A DNA stretch of 42,787 bases, taken from positions 1 through 42,787 of IMG/VR virus record IMGVR_UViG_3300023087_000036. One strand, given 5' to 3'. Of the stretch, positions 25,954-33,642 are shown piece by piece. How positions within the stretch are numbered: the stretch's first letter is position 1; the number at the start of each line of letters is the position of its first letter. The notes under the pieces were generated by a model, which worked only from the letters and a program-made list of their open reading frames with translations, was not told the DNA's origin and did no database searches. Source of the stretch: a virus. A program made the translations under genes and the position numbers.

Positions 25954-28583
25954 GAGCTATAGACAAATTTGAACGTTACGGCAGTCATATTTTTAATGGA
26001 CAAGACTATTTAAAAAATCATATTTTAGATAAATTTCCTGTGGTGTATACAGAGGATACAAATAATTATAAACAAATTTGGGAAAGTGATCAATATAGCA
26101 ATTACGAATATGTTTGGTTAGTAGATTCAAATATTAAAACATTTGATACATTTCCTTGGTATTTCAAACCTAAAGAAACTACCGAAATGAATATACACAA
26201 ATTTCCTTATGTATACAAAAATAGCAACAAGGTTATTAGTGTAGATAAAGTAAAGCTAATTCCTACACAACAAGGCAAATACAAAGACAAACTGCACAAT
26301 TACATTTGCGGACAGTATGATCCCTACTTTGGCAAAGAAAAGTTTGATATATTTTTGATCAGCGACGATGTTGATCAAAAACAATGGGCAATAGACAATA
26401 TAGAAAATGTTCAAATAGTTGATACATTTTATGATGCTCAACAACGTTCTTTTACAGATATGTTCTGGGTAATATGGAATGATACTATACCTAGAAATAC
26501 ATTTAAATTTTCTTATGTGCCAGATGATTGGAGTTTAGACTATGTGCATACATTTGGAAATGGAGACTTAGATCAGCTAGACGGTATTATCTTGTGTCCA
26601 AAAAATTACAAAATAACTGAAAAAGAATTAGAGCATAGATTTTATGCAAATAAAAAAGAGATACGCATAATAGCAAGTGATCCTAAACCATATGATGTAT
26701 TCAAGATCAACAATTATGATGATTATCTGCATGCCTGCAAGTATTCACACTCTACAATGTTTTGGGGAATACCGGATTGTATAGATATTGTAAATCAAAA
26801 TATTTTTGAAACGTATATTAGTCATCATGATAAATCATATAGAAATCAAAATCATGTTTACAAAAACGGAACACGTTTTGATGGAATGGTATTATACAGT
26901 AAAAATAGTCCTGTTTCAGAAAAAGAAATAAAATATAAATTTATCGCATCACGAATTGAGCACGATTTACTAGTAAGTAACCCCAAGCCTTTTGATCGAT
27001 TTACTATTAACAGCTACGAAGATTACCTTAATGCAATGAAAGATACATCCACAGATATGTTCTGGAGTATTCCGGATGATGTATCGGTTAACGAAGACTT
27101 TGCATGGGACAAAGAATTTAACAAAGACGAAATAGACAGAAGAACAAATTACGTTTTCTTAAATGGCGAGCATAGAGACGGCGTGGTGCTGTTCAACAAA
27201 TTTGAAGAAGTTACAGAAAAAGAAATTGAGAATAGATTCTATGTTAACAAGAAAGAAGTAGATATTGTTGCAAGTGTGCCAAAAAAGTATGACAGATTTA
27301 CAATAGATAGTTATGAAGATTATACAACTGCATTGTATAGCAGCAAGTCTAACATGTTTTGGGGCGTGCCTAGTGATGTTAATGTGAGAGACGGATTTGA
27401 GTTTGACCTATATTTTGCTCATTATAATTCTTACGATAGAAATATAAATCATATCTTTTTCAATGATATTCATAGAGACGGAGTAGTATTGTTTAGTAAA
27501 AAAACACTAGCAACAGAAAAAGAAGTTGAAAGTAGATTTTATGTCAACAAAAAAGAATGGGATATTGTTGCAAGTGATCCAAAACCGTATCCAGTGTATA
27601 AAATAGACAATTATGATGATTATACAAAGGCATATGAATCATGTGATACAGATTTATTTTTTATACAACCTAGCGATATTATTGTAAATGATAATTTTGA
27701 TTGGAATTTTTATGTAAATCATCACAATCTATACGAACGAAAAATTAATCATGTTTGGAAAAATGGCATATTTTATGATGGAATTGCTCTTACTAGTAAA
27801 TCAATAAATCTAACAGAAAGGGAAATTCAGTATAGATTTTATGCTATAAAAAAAGAGCACGAAAGTATAGCAAGCAGTCCTAAACCTTTTGACATTGTGT
27901 TTATAAGTAATGGCGAACCTAACGCTGATAAAAATTACAAAAAATTATGCGATAGATTTCCTCATGCTAAAAGAATTGACAAAGTAAAAGGTATTCATAA
28001 CGCACACATTGCTGCTGCTAAACTTTGCAATACCGACATGTTTTGGGTTGTTGATGCAGATGCAGAAATAATTGAAGATTTTAATTTTGATTTTCAAATC
28101 AGCCATTATGACTTAGATGGAAAGAACACTGTGTATGTTTGGAGAAGTTTAAATCCTGTTAATGGTTTAATATACGGATATGGTGGGGTAAAGTTGTTAC
28201 CTAGACATCTAACTGAAAATGTTGATGTAAACTCGGCAGATATGACAACTAGTATAAGTCGTAATTTTAAAGCAATAGATGAAATGAGTAACATAACTGC
28301 ATTTAATACTGATCCATTTAACACATGGAAAAGTGCGTTTAGAGAATGCGTAAAGTTGTCCAGTAGAACTATAGATAGACAAAATGAAAAAGATACAAAG
28401 TTTAGACTGGATGCATGGTGTAGTAGGGGCGAAGATAAATCATTTGGCACGTTTGCACTTGAAGGCGCCCGTGCAGGAAAATTATATGGAGAAAAATATA
28501 AAAATTCTCCAGAACAATTATCAAAGATAAATGATTTTGAATATTTACAAGATCTGTTTAAGCGATCATATCCACAAGTTTAA
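25950..28583 (+). CDS. Large protein of tandem degenerate glycosyltransferase-like repeats with one intact DxD unit
   Basis: 877 residues. Residues ~130-645 hold five ~97-117 residue units, each with KPYDVFKI-x-x-YDDY, then TDMFW-x-[IV]P-x-D, an aromatic stretch, N-x-[IV][FW]-x-NG-x-x-x-DG-x-VLFSK, then TEKEIE-x-RFY-x-NKKE and [IV]ASxPK. The last unit (from ~645) instead reads FDIVFISNGEPNADKNYKKL, DTMFW-like TDMFWVVDADAEI (D702-A703-D704) and YGYGGVKLLPR, resembling a real GT-A domain. The repeats align with this DxD segment but have lost the acidic pair, so they look like serial duplications that decayed into binding modules. The C-terminal ~160 residues (DAWCSRGEDKSFGTFAL) are unique. Substrate unknown. 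The 3' end overlaps the convergent Nudix gene by 26 nt. Confidence 0.65.
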   Translation: MRAIDKFERYGSHIFNGQDYLKNHILDKFPVVYTEDTNNYKQIWESDQYSNYEYVWLVDSNIKTFDTFPWYFKPKETTEMNIHKFPYVYKNSNKVISVDKVKLIPTQQGKYKDKLHNYICGQYDPYFGKEKFDIFLISDDVDQKQWAIDNIENVQIVDTFYDAQQRSFTDMFWVIWNDTIPRNTFKFSYVPDDWSLDYVHTFGNGDLDQLDGIILCPKNYKITEKELEHRFYANKKEIRIIASDPKPYDVFKINNYDDYLHACKYSHSTMFWGIPDCIDIVNQNIFETYISHHDKSYRNQNHVYKNGTRFDGMVLYSKNSPVSEKEIKYKFIASRIEHDLLVSNPKPFDRFTINSYEDYLNAMKDTSTDMFWSIPDDVSVNEDFAWDKEFNKDEIDRRTNYVFLNGEHRDGVVLFNKFEEVTEKEIENRFYVNKKEVDIVASVPKKYDRFTIDSYEDYTTALYSSKSNMFWGVPSDVNVRDGFEFDLYFAHYNSYDRNINHIFFNDIHRDGVVLFSKKTLATEKEVESRFYVNKKEWDIVASDPKPYPVYKIDNYDDYTKAYESCDTDLFFIQPSDIIVNDNFDWNFYVNHHNLYERKINHVWKNGIFYDGIALTSKSINLTEREIQYRFYAIKKEHESIASSPKPFDIVFISNGEPNADKNYKKLCDRFPHAKRIDKVKGIHNAHIAAAKLCNTDMFWVVDADAEIIEDFNFDFQISHYDLDGKNTVYVWRSLNPVNGLIYGYGGVKLLPRHLTENVDVNSADMTTSISRNFKAIDEMSNITAFNTDPFNTWKSAFRECVKLSSRTIDRQNEKDTKFRLDAWCSRGEDKSFGTFALEGARAGKLYGEKYKNSPEQLSKINDFEYLQDLFKRSYPQV
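26336..27885 (+). repeat. Five tandem GT-like protein repeats
   Basis: Units start near nt 26336, 26689, 26988, 27285 and 27584, about 300 bp apart after the first. Each encodes a conserved MFWxxPxD core, a NG-x-x-x-DG-x-x-L turn and a RFYxNKKE helix. Units three and four are the most alike. Confidence 0.8.
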
Positions 28584-28998
28584 TTACTGTATCTAACTTG
28601 TTTAAATTTGTTTTATTACGTAAGGTATTGTTTAATCCTTGATGCAATGGTTTTGGCCATTTTTTGAATGCAACCCATGCATATCCATCGTGTTCTTTGT
28701 TCAATGCTGGAATAAACTCCTGTTCTACAACACAAAGATATGTATGAAAGAAAAACTGCTGATCGTTAGAAATAAAACTTTCCAGTGGCACCGTCTTTTT
28801 TATTAAAGGAATTTCTCCAATTTCCTCTTCAATTTCTCTTTGCAATCCTTCCCATGGAGTTTCGCCGTCTTCGTTTGTTCCGCCAACAAGTCCCCATAAT
28901 TCTTTATGTTTGCCTTGAGTTCTATGTAATAATAAAAATCTTTTTGTTTTTAAACTATAAAAAAGAGTTCCGCTACATATAATTTTTTTGGTGCTCAT
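28558..28998 (-). CDS. Nudix hydrolase
   Basis: 146 residues on the minus strand. The Nudix box G-x5-E-x7-REIEEEIGE is clear (GTNEDGETPWEGLQ preceding it), with upstream ICSGTLFYS and FLLLHRTQGKHKELWGLVGG as in MutT/NudE-type enzymes that hydrolyse nucleoside diphosphates linked to another moiety, using Mg2+ at the Glu pair. The last position of the box is Glu rather than the usual hydrophobic. The exact substrate (nucleotide sugar, dinucleotide or oxidised dNTP) is not readable. It follows gp15 by 12 nt with no clear ribosome site and is likely the last gene of the minus-strand unit. It converges on, and overlaps, the 877-residue GT-like gene. Confidence 0.88.
   Translation of the reverse strand: MSTKKIICSGTLFYSLKTKRFLLLHRTQGKHKELWGLVGGTNEDGETPWEGLQREIEEEIGEIPLIKKTVPLESFISNDQQFFFHTYLCVVEQEFIPALNKEHDGYAWVAFKKWPKPLHQGLNNTLRNKTNLNKLDTVIKLVDMIA
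28574..28601. terminator. Weak bidirectional hairpin at the convergent gene ends
   Basis: ACAAGTT (28574-28580) pairs with AACTTGT (28595-28601) across 14 nt, flanked by short T/A runs. It covers the 3' ends of both convergent genes and could slow or stop both transcripts. Low stability. Confidence 0.3.
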
Positions 28999-29010
28999 AC
29001 AGTAGTTATT

Positions 29011-30804
29011 TTACAACACTAAATCCCAAGTTCCATTTGAATAGTATCCGTCAATACTACGTTGCCAGAAATAACCATTAAAGTAATATTGCTTATTAGT
29101 TGTGAGATTAGTTGAATAAACAATGTCATCGGTTTCACTTGCATCAAATACAATATTCCAATTGTTTCCGTCCCATTCAACTATATCGTAATGATCGGCA
29201 ATAAAATCTTCGCCTCCGGTTCCTTTCCATGCATCAGCGCCATCATGATTCATGTGTAGCACATACCTAATTTTTGCATTATCAGGCGCTGTATTATCAA
29301 GTTTAATTGTATACTTGTCATCTCTATTAATAGCTGTAGATGTAACCTTTGTTCCATTTACAAACACGTCATGTCCATATACTATATCAAAATCTGTATC
29401 CGTGTTAATTATATTATCAGGCAAAGTAAATGTTTGTCTTCTTTCTACTTTGCCACCAATGGGTGCAAGCATTAATAATCTTGTTCCGTTTGGAATATCT
29501 GCAAGTGTTGTGCCAAATGTTTTTATAGGATGGAAAGTTCTTGGATTTATAATGTAATCAAGTGTGCCTTCTAAAGATGCACTTCTTGCTGGACCAGGAA
29601 TAAGGGTGTCTTGAGGAAGTGTGTCAATGTCCCAATCAATTTCTAATGTAAACTTATCTCCGTCTTTTATTACAAAAGTTCCTACTACTGGATTAATTAA
29701 CTCTGCTCTTTTTAATCTTATTTGACTTATACCAGGTTGATATGTTGCAAACTCTTCAGATTCGATAACGTGTTCCCATGTTATATCTCCAATACGCAAC
29801 TGTTTGTTAATTGCAAGGCGTGCAGTTTCGTCTTCTACTATTATATCAAAATTGCGATAAGTTGTTACAACAGGAGATTTTACACTTACCGCTGCATCGC
29901 TAGAAATACCAAAAGTATTTCTAGGTCTAGTGTCATCATCAGGATCTACTATGACATCATCATATGTTTGCGTATTGCCTGACAAATCATTTGTCACTGC
30001 TGTTTGGCCTTGTGCTCCAGTATTTGTTTGTCCAGCATTTATTACACTGCCATCTGGTAATATTGTAATATCCTCTGTATTAGTAACATCAGTTCCTGTA
30101 TCAGGATTAAACCCTCCTAGTTCTACAGTTCCTGTATCTACATTGAATACATTAGTAATAATACTTGTAATAACACCTAGTTTCTTGACTTTGGCTGGCG
30201 GAGAAATATAAATCGGAGCAGTAAAGGCCATAGTGGCTACATCAATATCTGTATCTGTTCCAGTAGGAATACTTCGGCTACTAAAAGTAAGACTATCCAT
30301 ATTTAGGACTGTTAAACTTGTCCAGTCTACATAATTGTCACTGGTTTGCAATTCTAAATCAGGATTGAATACCATTAATATTTGTTCCATGATTTGCAAT
30401 TTTTGTTCTGTATTTGTTGACCATAAATCAACGTTTACACTCAAATTGTATGGAGTTGGGTGTAATCTTTCTACAGTGTAACCATTACCTTGAGCTGTTG
30501 TATAGGCATTTGTGTCGTAATTGTATTCTCTTTCACGCACACTTACTTTGCTTACAAAACTGCTATCACTCAAGCGAGTCCTATCCATTTCTAATCCTGT
30601 AATGTATACTGCCATACGTGGAGCACTAGGCATTTTGTTTTCGCTATTGTCACGCATTATATTAGCAACTTGTCTTGTTAAGTCTCCATACATGACCGGA
30701 ACCTGTGTAAGATTGCCTTCGCTGTCTTGGTAACTTACAAAGCTGAAAGCTCTAATTATTTGACTAATATATCTGCGTATCTGTCCATCGTAAAAAAATT
30801 GCAT
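29011..30804 (-). CDS. 15: Proximal tail sheath stabiliser gp15, C-terminally extended
   Basis: 597 residues on the minus strand, about twice T4 gp15 (about 272). The N-terminal third matches gp15: MQFFYDGQIRRYISQIIRAF, VPVMYGDLTRQVANIM, PTPYNLSVNVDLWSTNTEQK, then QIMEQILMVFNPDL and a conserved YISPP. gp15 caps the top of the tail tube and sheath and joins it to the neck. From ~residue 230 an Asp/Thr-rich linker leads to beta-rich domains and ends with three short aromatic motifs (VEWDGNNWNIVFD, YYFNGYFWQRS, YYSNGTWDLVL) like those in gp14 and gp18 here. The start overlaps the gp14 stop by 1 nt (TAATG). The orientation is opposite to the other tail genes. Confidence 0.85.
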   Translation of the reverse strand: MQFFYDGQIRRYISQIIRAFSFVSYQDSEGNLTQVPVMYGDLTRQVANIMRDNSENKMPSAPRMAVYITGLEMDRTRLSDSSFVSKVSVREREYNYDTNAYTTAQGNGYTVERLHPTPYNLSVNVDLWSTNTEQKLQIMEQILMVFNPDLELQTSDNYVDWTSLTVLNMDSLTFSSRSIPTGTDTDIDVATMAFTAPIYISPPAKVKKLGVITSIITNVFNVDTGTVELGGFNPDTGTDVTNTEDITILPDGSVINAGQTNTGAQGQTAVTNDLSGNTQTYDDVIVDPDDDTRPRNTFGISSDAAVSVKSPVVTTYRNFDIIVEDETARLAINKQLRIGDITWEHVIESEEFATYQPGISQIRLKRAELINPVVGTFVIKDGDKFTLEIDWDIDTLPQDTLIPGPARSASLEGTLDYIINPRTFHPIKTFGTTLADIPNGTRLLMLAPIGGKVERRQTFTLPDNIINTDTDFDIVYGHDVFVNGTKVTSTAINRDDKYTIKLDNTAPDNAKIRYVLHMNHDGADAWKGTGGEDFIADHYDIVEWDGNNWNIVFDASETDDIVYSTNLTTNKQYYFNGYFWQRSIDGYYSNGTWDLVL

Positions 30805-32222
30805 TAGAAATCTGACCTCGGTCTAAGTGCTTTTGATATAGCCTGTCTCTCGGCTTCACGTCTAGCATACAAGTAAATATCGTATCTTCCTGTTTTTTGT
30901 ATTGTTTCTTGAACACTATCTATAATAGGTAATTGAATTCGTAATTTTCCATTTCCGTCATCTAAAAATAGATCTTCATGTTCAGCAACAGCATAATCTT
31001 GTAATAATCTTGTTTCTTGATTGGTTATAGTCACATAAAGTGCTGTGGTTGGAAAATCTAACCTTGTATCAATAATTATATCACCCTCTGTTGCATTGAT
31101 AACATCAGAACCAAGTTTATTGAAATACATGTAATTAGTATTATTAATAAATGTTCCTTTTTGTGTATCTCTAGTTGAATCTGGATTCATTGTAGTTCTT
31201 ACATTGTCTTCAACTTTTTTCCATGTTGTGCCAGTAAAATAAAACAACCTATTTGGAAAAAAATCTTTTCGTAGAAAGTAGTCGCCTTCTGAACTTAATG
31301 CTGTCGCTGGAAAGTTAAATCCTTCTCCATAAGGAACTCCATTAGGTGGCAATCCGTCGCCAACCAGATATCCTAGATATGCACTATTAGGTGGATTCAT
31401 CATTACCATGTCAGAAGTGATAAGTCCATCAGCAGTAAGTTCTGTCGTATCTGCACTTAACAAATATACTTCACCGTTTTCTCTAACTGTAATAGTAAAA
31501 AATTGTGCAGTGTCATATCCACTAGCTTTAACATCTAATTCCGCCTGCGCAATAACAGCATCGTTGATTTCCATTTCTTTATTGTATGTGCTGAGGACAT
31601 CACGTAGTGTATTGCCATCCGGATTATCTTCGTCTGCAGGTAAATTTAAAATATCTTTATATTCTTGGCTGTCTACTAGTTGTTTTAATTTTAATCTATA
31701 TAAATGTGGATACCAAGTTTGACTGAATCCTTCTGCTGCGCGATTCACATCTTCTACCACATAAAATCGTTTTAATGCCACGTCAAAATCATTCAATGCA
31801 TACTCATCCTTCAAGTGTGGCAATTCAATTACATCACCGCTTATAAATTTTCTGCCTAATGTTTTTACACTGCTGTTGATATGAACAGTTAGAAAAATCA
31901 TATCGTTGCTTAAAAATATACCAAATTGACTTAGATCAAAATCGGCATCTTGCACATTGTAGTGCCCACGCATGGTGTAAACATCTTCATCGTATTTTCT
32001 GTCTCTGTTTTCTAGAAACAGCAAATCTTGTATGTTCTTTACACTAACATTAGAGTATTGTGGTTTATCAGCTGTAGCATCGTCGTCGCTTGCTAATTTT
32101 GGACCTAGATACTTATGCACAACTACATCTGTTCCACCTACAGTGAATTGTTCAAAGATAATATTATCTAAAAAATCGTAGTCGTTACTTTTATCCGGTC
32201 TGTATAAACTTAATCGTGGCAT
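30804..32222 (-). CDS. 14: Neck protein gp14, C-terminally extended
   Basis: 472 residues on the minus strand versus about 256 in T4. The core fits gp14: EQFTVGGTDVVVHKYLGP (gp14 VAESIQMRGVECYYVPR region), FGIFLSNDMIFLTVH, GDVIELPHLKDEYALNDFDV then FYVVEDVNRAAEGFSQTWYP (gp14 GDLIYFPMDNSLFEINWV). gp14 is part of the neck that joins filled heads to tails. Residues ~225-472 are an added region with a GDYFLRKDFFPNRLFYFTGT then TWKKV module (~311-340). It starts 4 nt after a minus-strand GATAAATA octamer with no Shine-Dalgarno, which predicts a leaderless message. Confidence 0.8.
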   Translation of the reverse strand: MPRLSLYRPDKSNDYDFLDNIIFEQFTVGGTDVVVHKYLGPKLASDDDATADKPQYSNVSVKNIQDLLFLENRDRKYDEDVYTMRGHYNVQDADFDLSQFGIFLSNDMIFLTVHINSSVKTLGRKFISGDVIELPHLKDEYALNDFDVALKRFYVVEDVNRAAEGFSQTWYPHLYRLKLKQLVDSQEYKDILNLPADEDNPDGNTLRDVLSTYNKEMEINDAVIAQAELDVKASGYDTAQFFTITVRENGEVYLLSADTTELTADGLITSDMVMMNPPNSAYLGYLVGDGLPPNGVPYGEGFNFPATALSSEGDYFLRKDFFPNRLFYFTGTTWKKVEDNVRTTMNPDSTRDTQKGTFINNTNYMYFNKLGSDVINATEGDIIIDTRLDFPTTALYVTITNQETRLLQDYAVAEHEDLFLDDGNGKLRIQLPIIDSVQETIQKTGRYDIYLYARREAERQAISKALRPRSDF

Positions 32223-32226
32223 ACTA

Positions 32227-32247
32227 TATTTATCGACACGATAAATA
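32227..32247. promoter_or_regulatory. Divergent, perfectly palindromic late-promoter pair
   Basis: TATTTATCG (32227-32235) and CGATAAATA (32239-32247) are exact inverted copies separated by ACA. They give a GATAAATA octamer on each strand, facing gp14 (minus, ATG 4 nt away) and gp13 (plus, ATG 16 nt away behind a TTGGAG ribosome site). The two octamers are so close that two polymerases could hardly bind at once. Confidence 0.65.
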
Positions 32248-32263
32248 CTATTGGAGATAAATC

Positions 32264-33025
32264 ATGGCCGATACAACTACAGAAAAGCAAGAAATATTCA
32301 ATTATGTCAACACCTTTTTAGGTGGCGGCATGGTAGACGTTGAACTTGATCCAATACATTATGATACAGCTTTAGGCAAATCATTAAGCAAATATAGACA
32401 GCGTAGCGAAAACAGTGTTGAAGAAAGTTATATAACTTTACCGTTTGAACAAGATAAAAATGAATACATACTGCCTCAAGAAATTATTGAAGTAAGAAAA
32501 ATTTATAGGCGCAGTATTGGCAGTAGATTAGGCGGTAGTGCAGATGGCGGCAGTTTGTTTGAACCGTTTAACCTAGCATATACCAACACCTATTTGTTAG
32601 CAGGTAGTGGTATAGGCGGCTTGGCTACATATGATTTCTTTGCCCAGCAACAAGAATTAATAGGACGCATGTTTGGTAGCTTTATTGAATTTACATGGAA
32701 CACAAGCAACAAAAAATTAACTATATTACAGCGTCCAAGAGCCGACGAAGAAGTGTTGTTATGGTGTTACAATTATAGACCAGATTTTGAGTTATACAAA
32801 GATTACAAGGCATTTCAATGGATAAAAGATTACACACTTGCTAATTGTAAATACATGCTCGGAGAAGCACGTAGTAAGTTTTCAACTATTGCCGGACCTG
32901 GTGGCGGCACTACACTAAATGGCGATGCCTTAAAAGCAGAAGCACAGCAAGAAATGGAAAAACTAGAACAAGACTTAGCCATGGCTGTTGCAGGCGGAAC
33001 AGGATACGGCTTCCTAATTGGTTGA
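32264..33025 (+). CDS. 13: Neck protein gp13
   Basis: 253 residues, slightly shorter than T4 gp13 (about 309). EIFNYVNTFLGGGMVDVELD then PIHYDTALGKSLSKYRQRSE matches the gp13 N terminus (DEIFDYVKDSLG, VNVELTENQYNTAL), and the C terminus LANCKYMLGEARSKF, GDALKAEAQQEMEKLEQDL matches its helical end. gp13 forms the neck ring with gp14 and seals the packaged head. It reads opposite to gp14 and gp15, from the shared promoter. Its 3' end contains a sigma70-like promoter for the next gene. Confidence 0.8.
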   Translation: MADTTTEKQEIFNYVNTFLGGGMVDVELDPIHYDTALGKSLSKYRQRSENSVEESYITLPFEQDKNEYILPQEIIEVRKIYRRSIGSRLGGSADGGSLFEPFNLAYTNTYLLAGSGIGGLATYDFFAQQQELIGRMFGSFIEFTWNTSNKKLTILQRPRADEEVLLWCYNYRPDFELYKDYKAFQWIKDYTLANCKYMLGEARSKFSTIAGPGGGTTLNGDALKAEAQQEMEKLEQDLAMAVAGGTGYGFLIG

Positions 33026-33050
33026 CAAACAATAAATTTTCGCATAATAT
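33022..33050 (+). promoter_or_regulatory. Sigma70-like promoter for the dNMP-kinase-like gene, leaderless arrangement
   Basis: TTGACA (33022-33027), 17-nt spacer, TAATAT (33045-33050), then only AAGCT before the ATG at 33056. The predicted transcript start falls on or beside the ATG and no Shine-Dalgarno is present. The -35 overlaps the gp13 stop codon (TGA in TTGACA). An early, host-sigma promoter inside the late neck/tail block fits a nucleotide-metabolism gene. Confidence 0.65.
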
Positions 33051-33055
33051 AAGCT

Positions 33056-33559
33056 ATGAATAAAAAGAAACTGTTGGTAATCGGGCATGGCAGACACGGT
33101 AAGGACACTGTCTGTGAAATATTACGTGATAAGTATGGTTATAGTTTTGAAAGCAGCAGCGCATTTTGCTCTAAACTTTTTATCTATGAGCAACTTAAAG
33201 ATAAGTATGGTTATGATAATGAAGCACAATGTTACGCCGACAGGCATGCTCACAGAGCAGAATGGTATGATGCTATCTGTGATTATAATGAAATTGATGG
33301 AGCTCGCTTAGGTCGAGAAATTTTTAAAGCTCACGATATATATTGCGGGTTACGCAACAAACGTGAATTTTTTGCTATGCAAAACACTGGTGTTTTTGAT
33401 TATTGTATTTGGGTCGATCGTAGTGACCATCTGCCACCAGAAGGATCTGACAGCATGAGTCTTAAACAATGGATGGCAGATTTTACCATTGATAATAATT
33501 CTAACTTATCTAATTTGGAATTTAATGTAGATCAACTGATAGATTATTTACACAGTTAA
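33056..33559 (+). CDS. P-loop (deoxy)nucleoside monophosphate kinase-like protein
   Basis: 167 residues. LLVIGHGRHGKDTVCEILRD is a Walker A P-loop (GHGRHGKDT, residues 9-17) of the nucleoside-monophosphate-kinase type, like T4 gp1 (GVKRSGKDT). FSYS-like SSAFCSKLFIYEQL, an ARLGREIF helix and a C-terminal FDYCIWVDRSDH strand fit the family. Such enzymes make dNDPs from dNMPs for phage DNA synthesis. The T4 enzyme is larger (about 241 residues), so substrate range is uncertain. It has its own early-type promoter, 30 nt after gp13, and does not share the late octamer. Acting in the cytoplasm, it is a metabolic gene inserted between neck and sheath genes. Confidence 0.7.
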   Translation: MNKKKLLVIGHGRHGKDTVCEILRDKYGYSFESSSAFCSKLFIYEQLKDKYGYDNEAQCYADRHAHRAEWYDAICDYNEIDGARLGREIFKAHDIYCGLRNKREFFAMQNTGVFDYCIWVDRSDHLPPEGSDSMSLKQWMADFTIDNNSNLSNLEFNVDQLIDYLHS

Positions 33560-33602
33560 ACACGTATTTTACGGTTCAAAACCCCCTTTTCTCCACTGAT
33601 CA

Positions 33603-33610
33603 GCTAAATA
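33603..33610 (+). promoter_or_regulatory. Late-promoter-like octamer GCTAAATA before gp18
   Basis: It lies 32 nt before the gp18 ATG, in an 83-bp gap. It is followed by an AGGAG ribosome site at 33629-33633. Confidence 0.55.
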
Positions 33611-33642
33611 ATAGTAATAATGACCCATAGGAGATTAAAACA

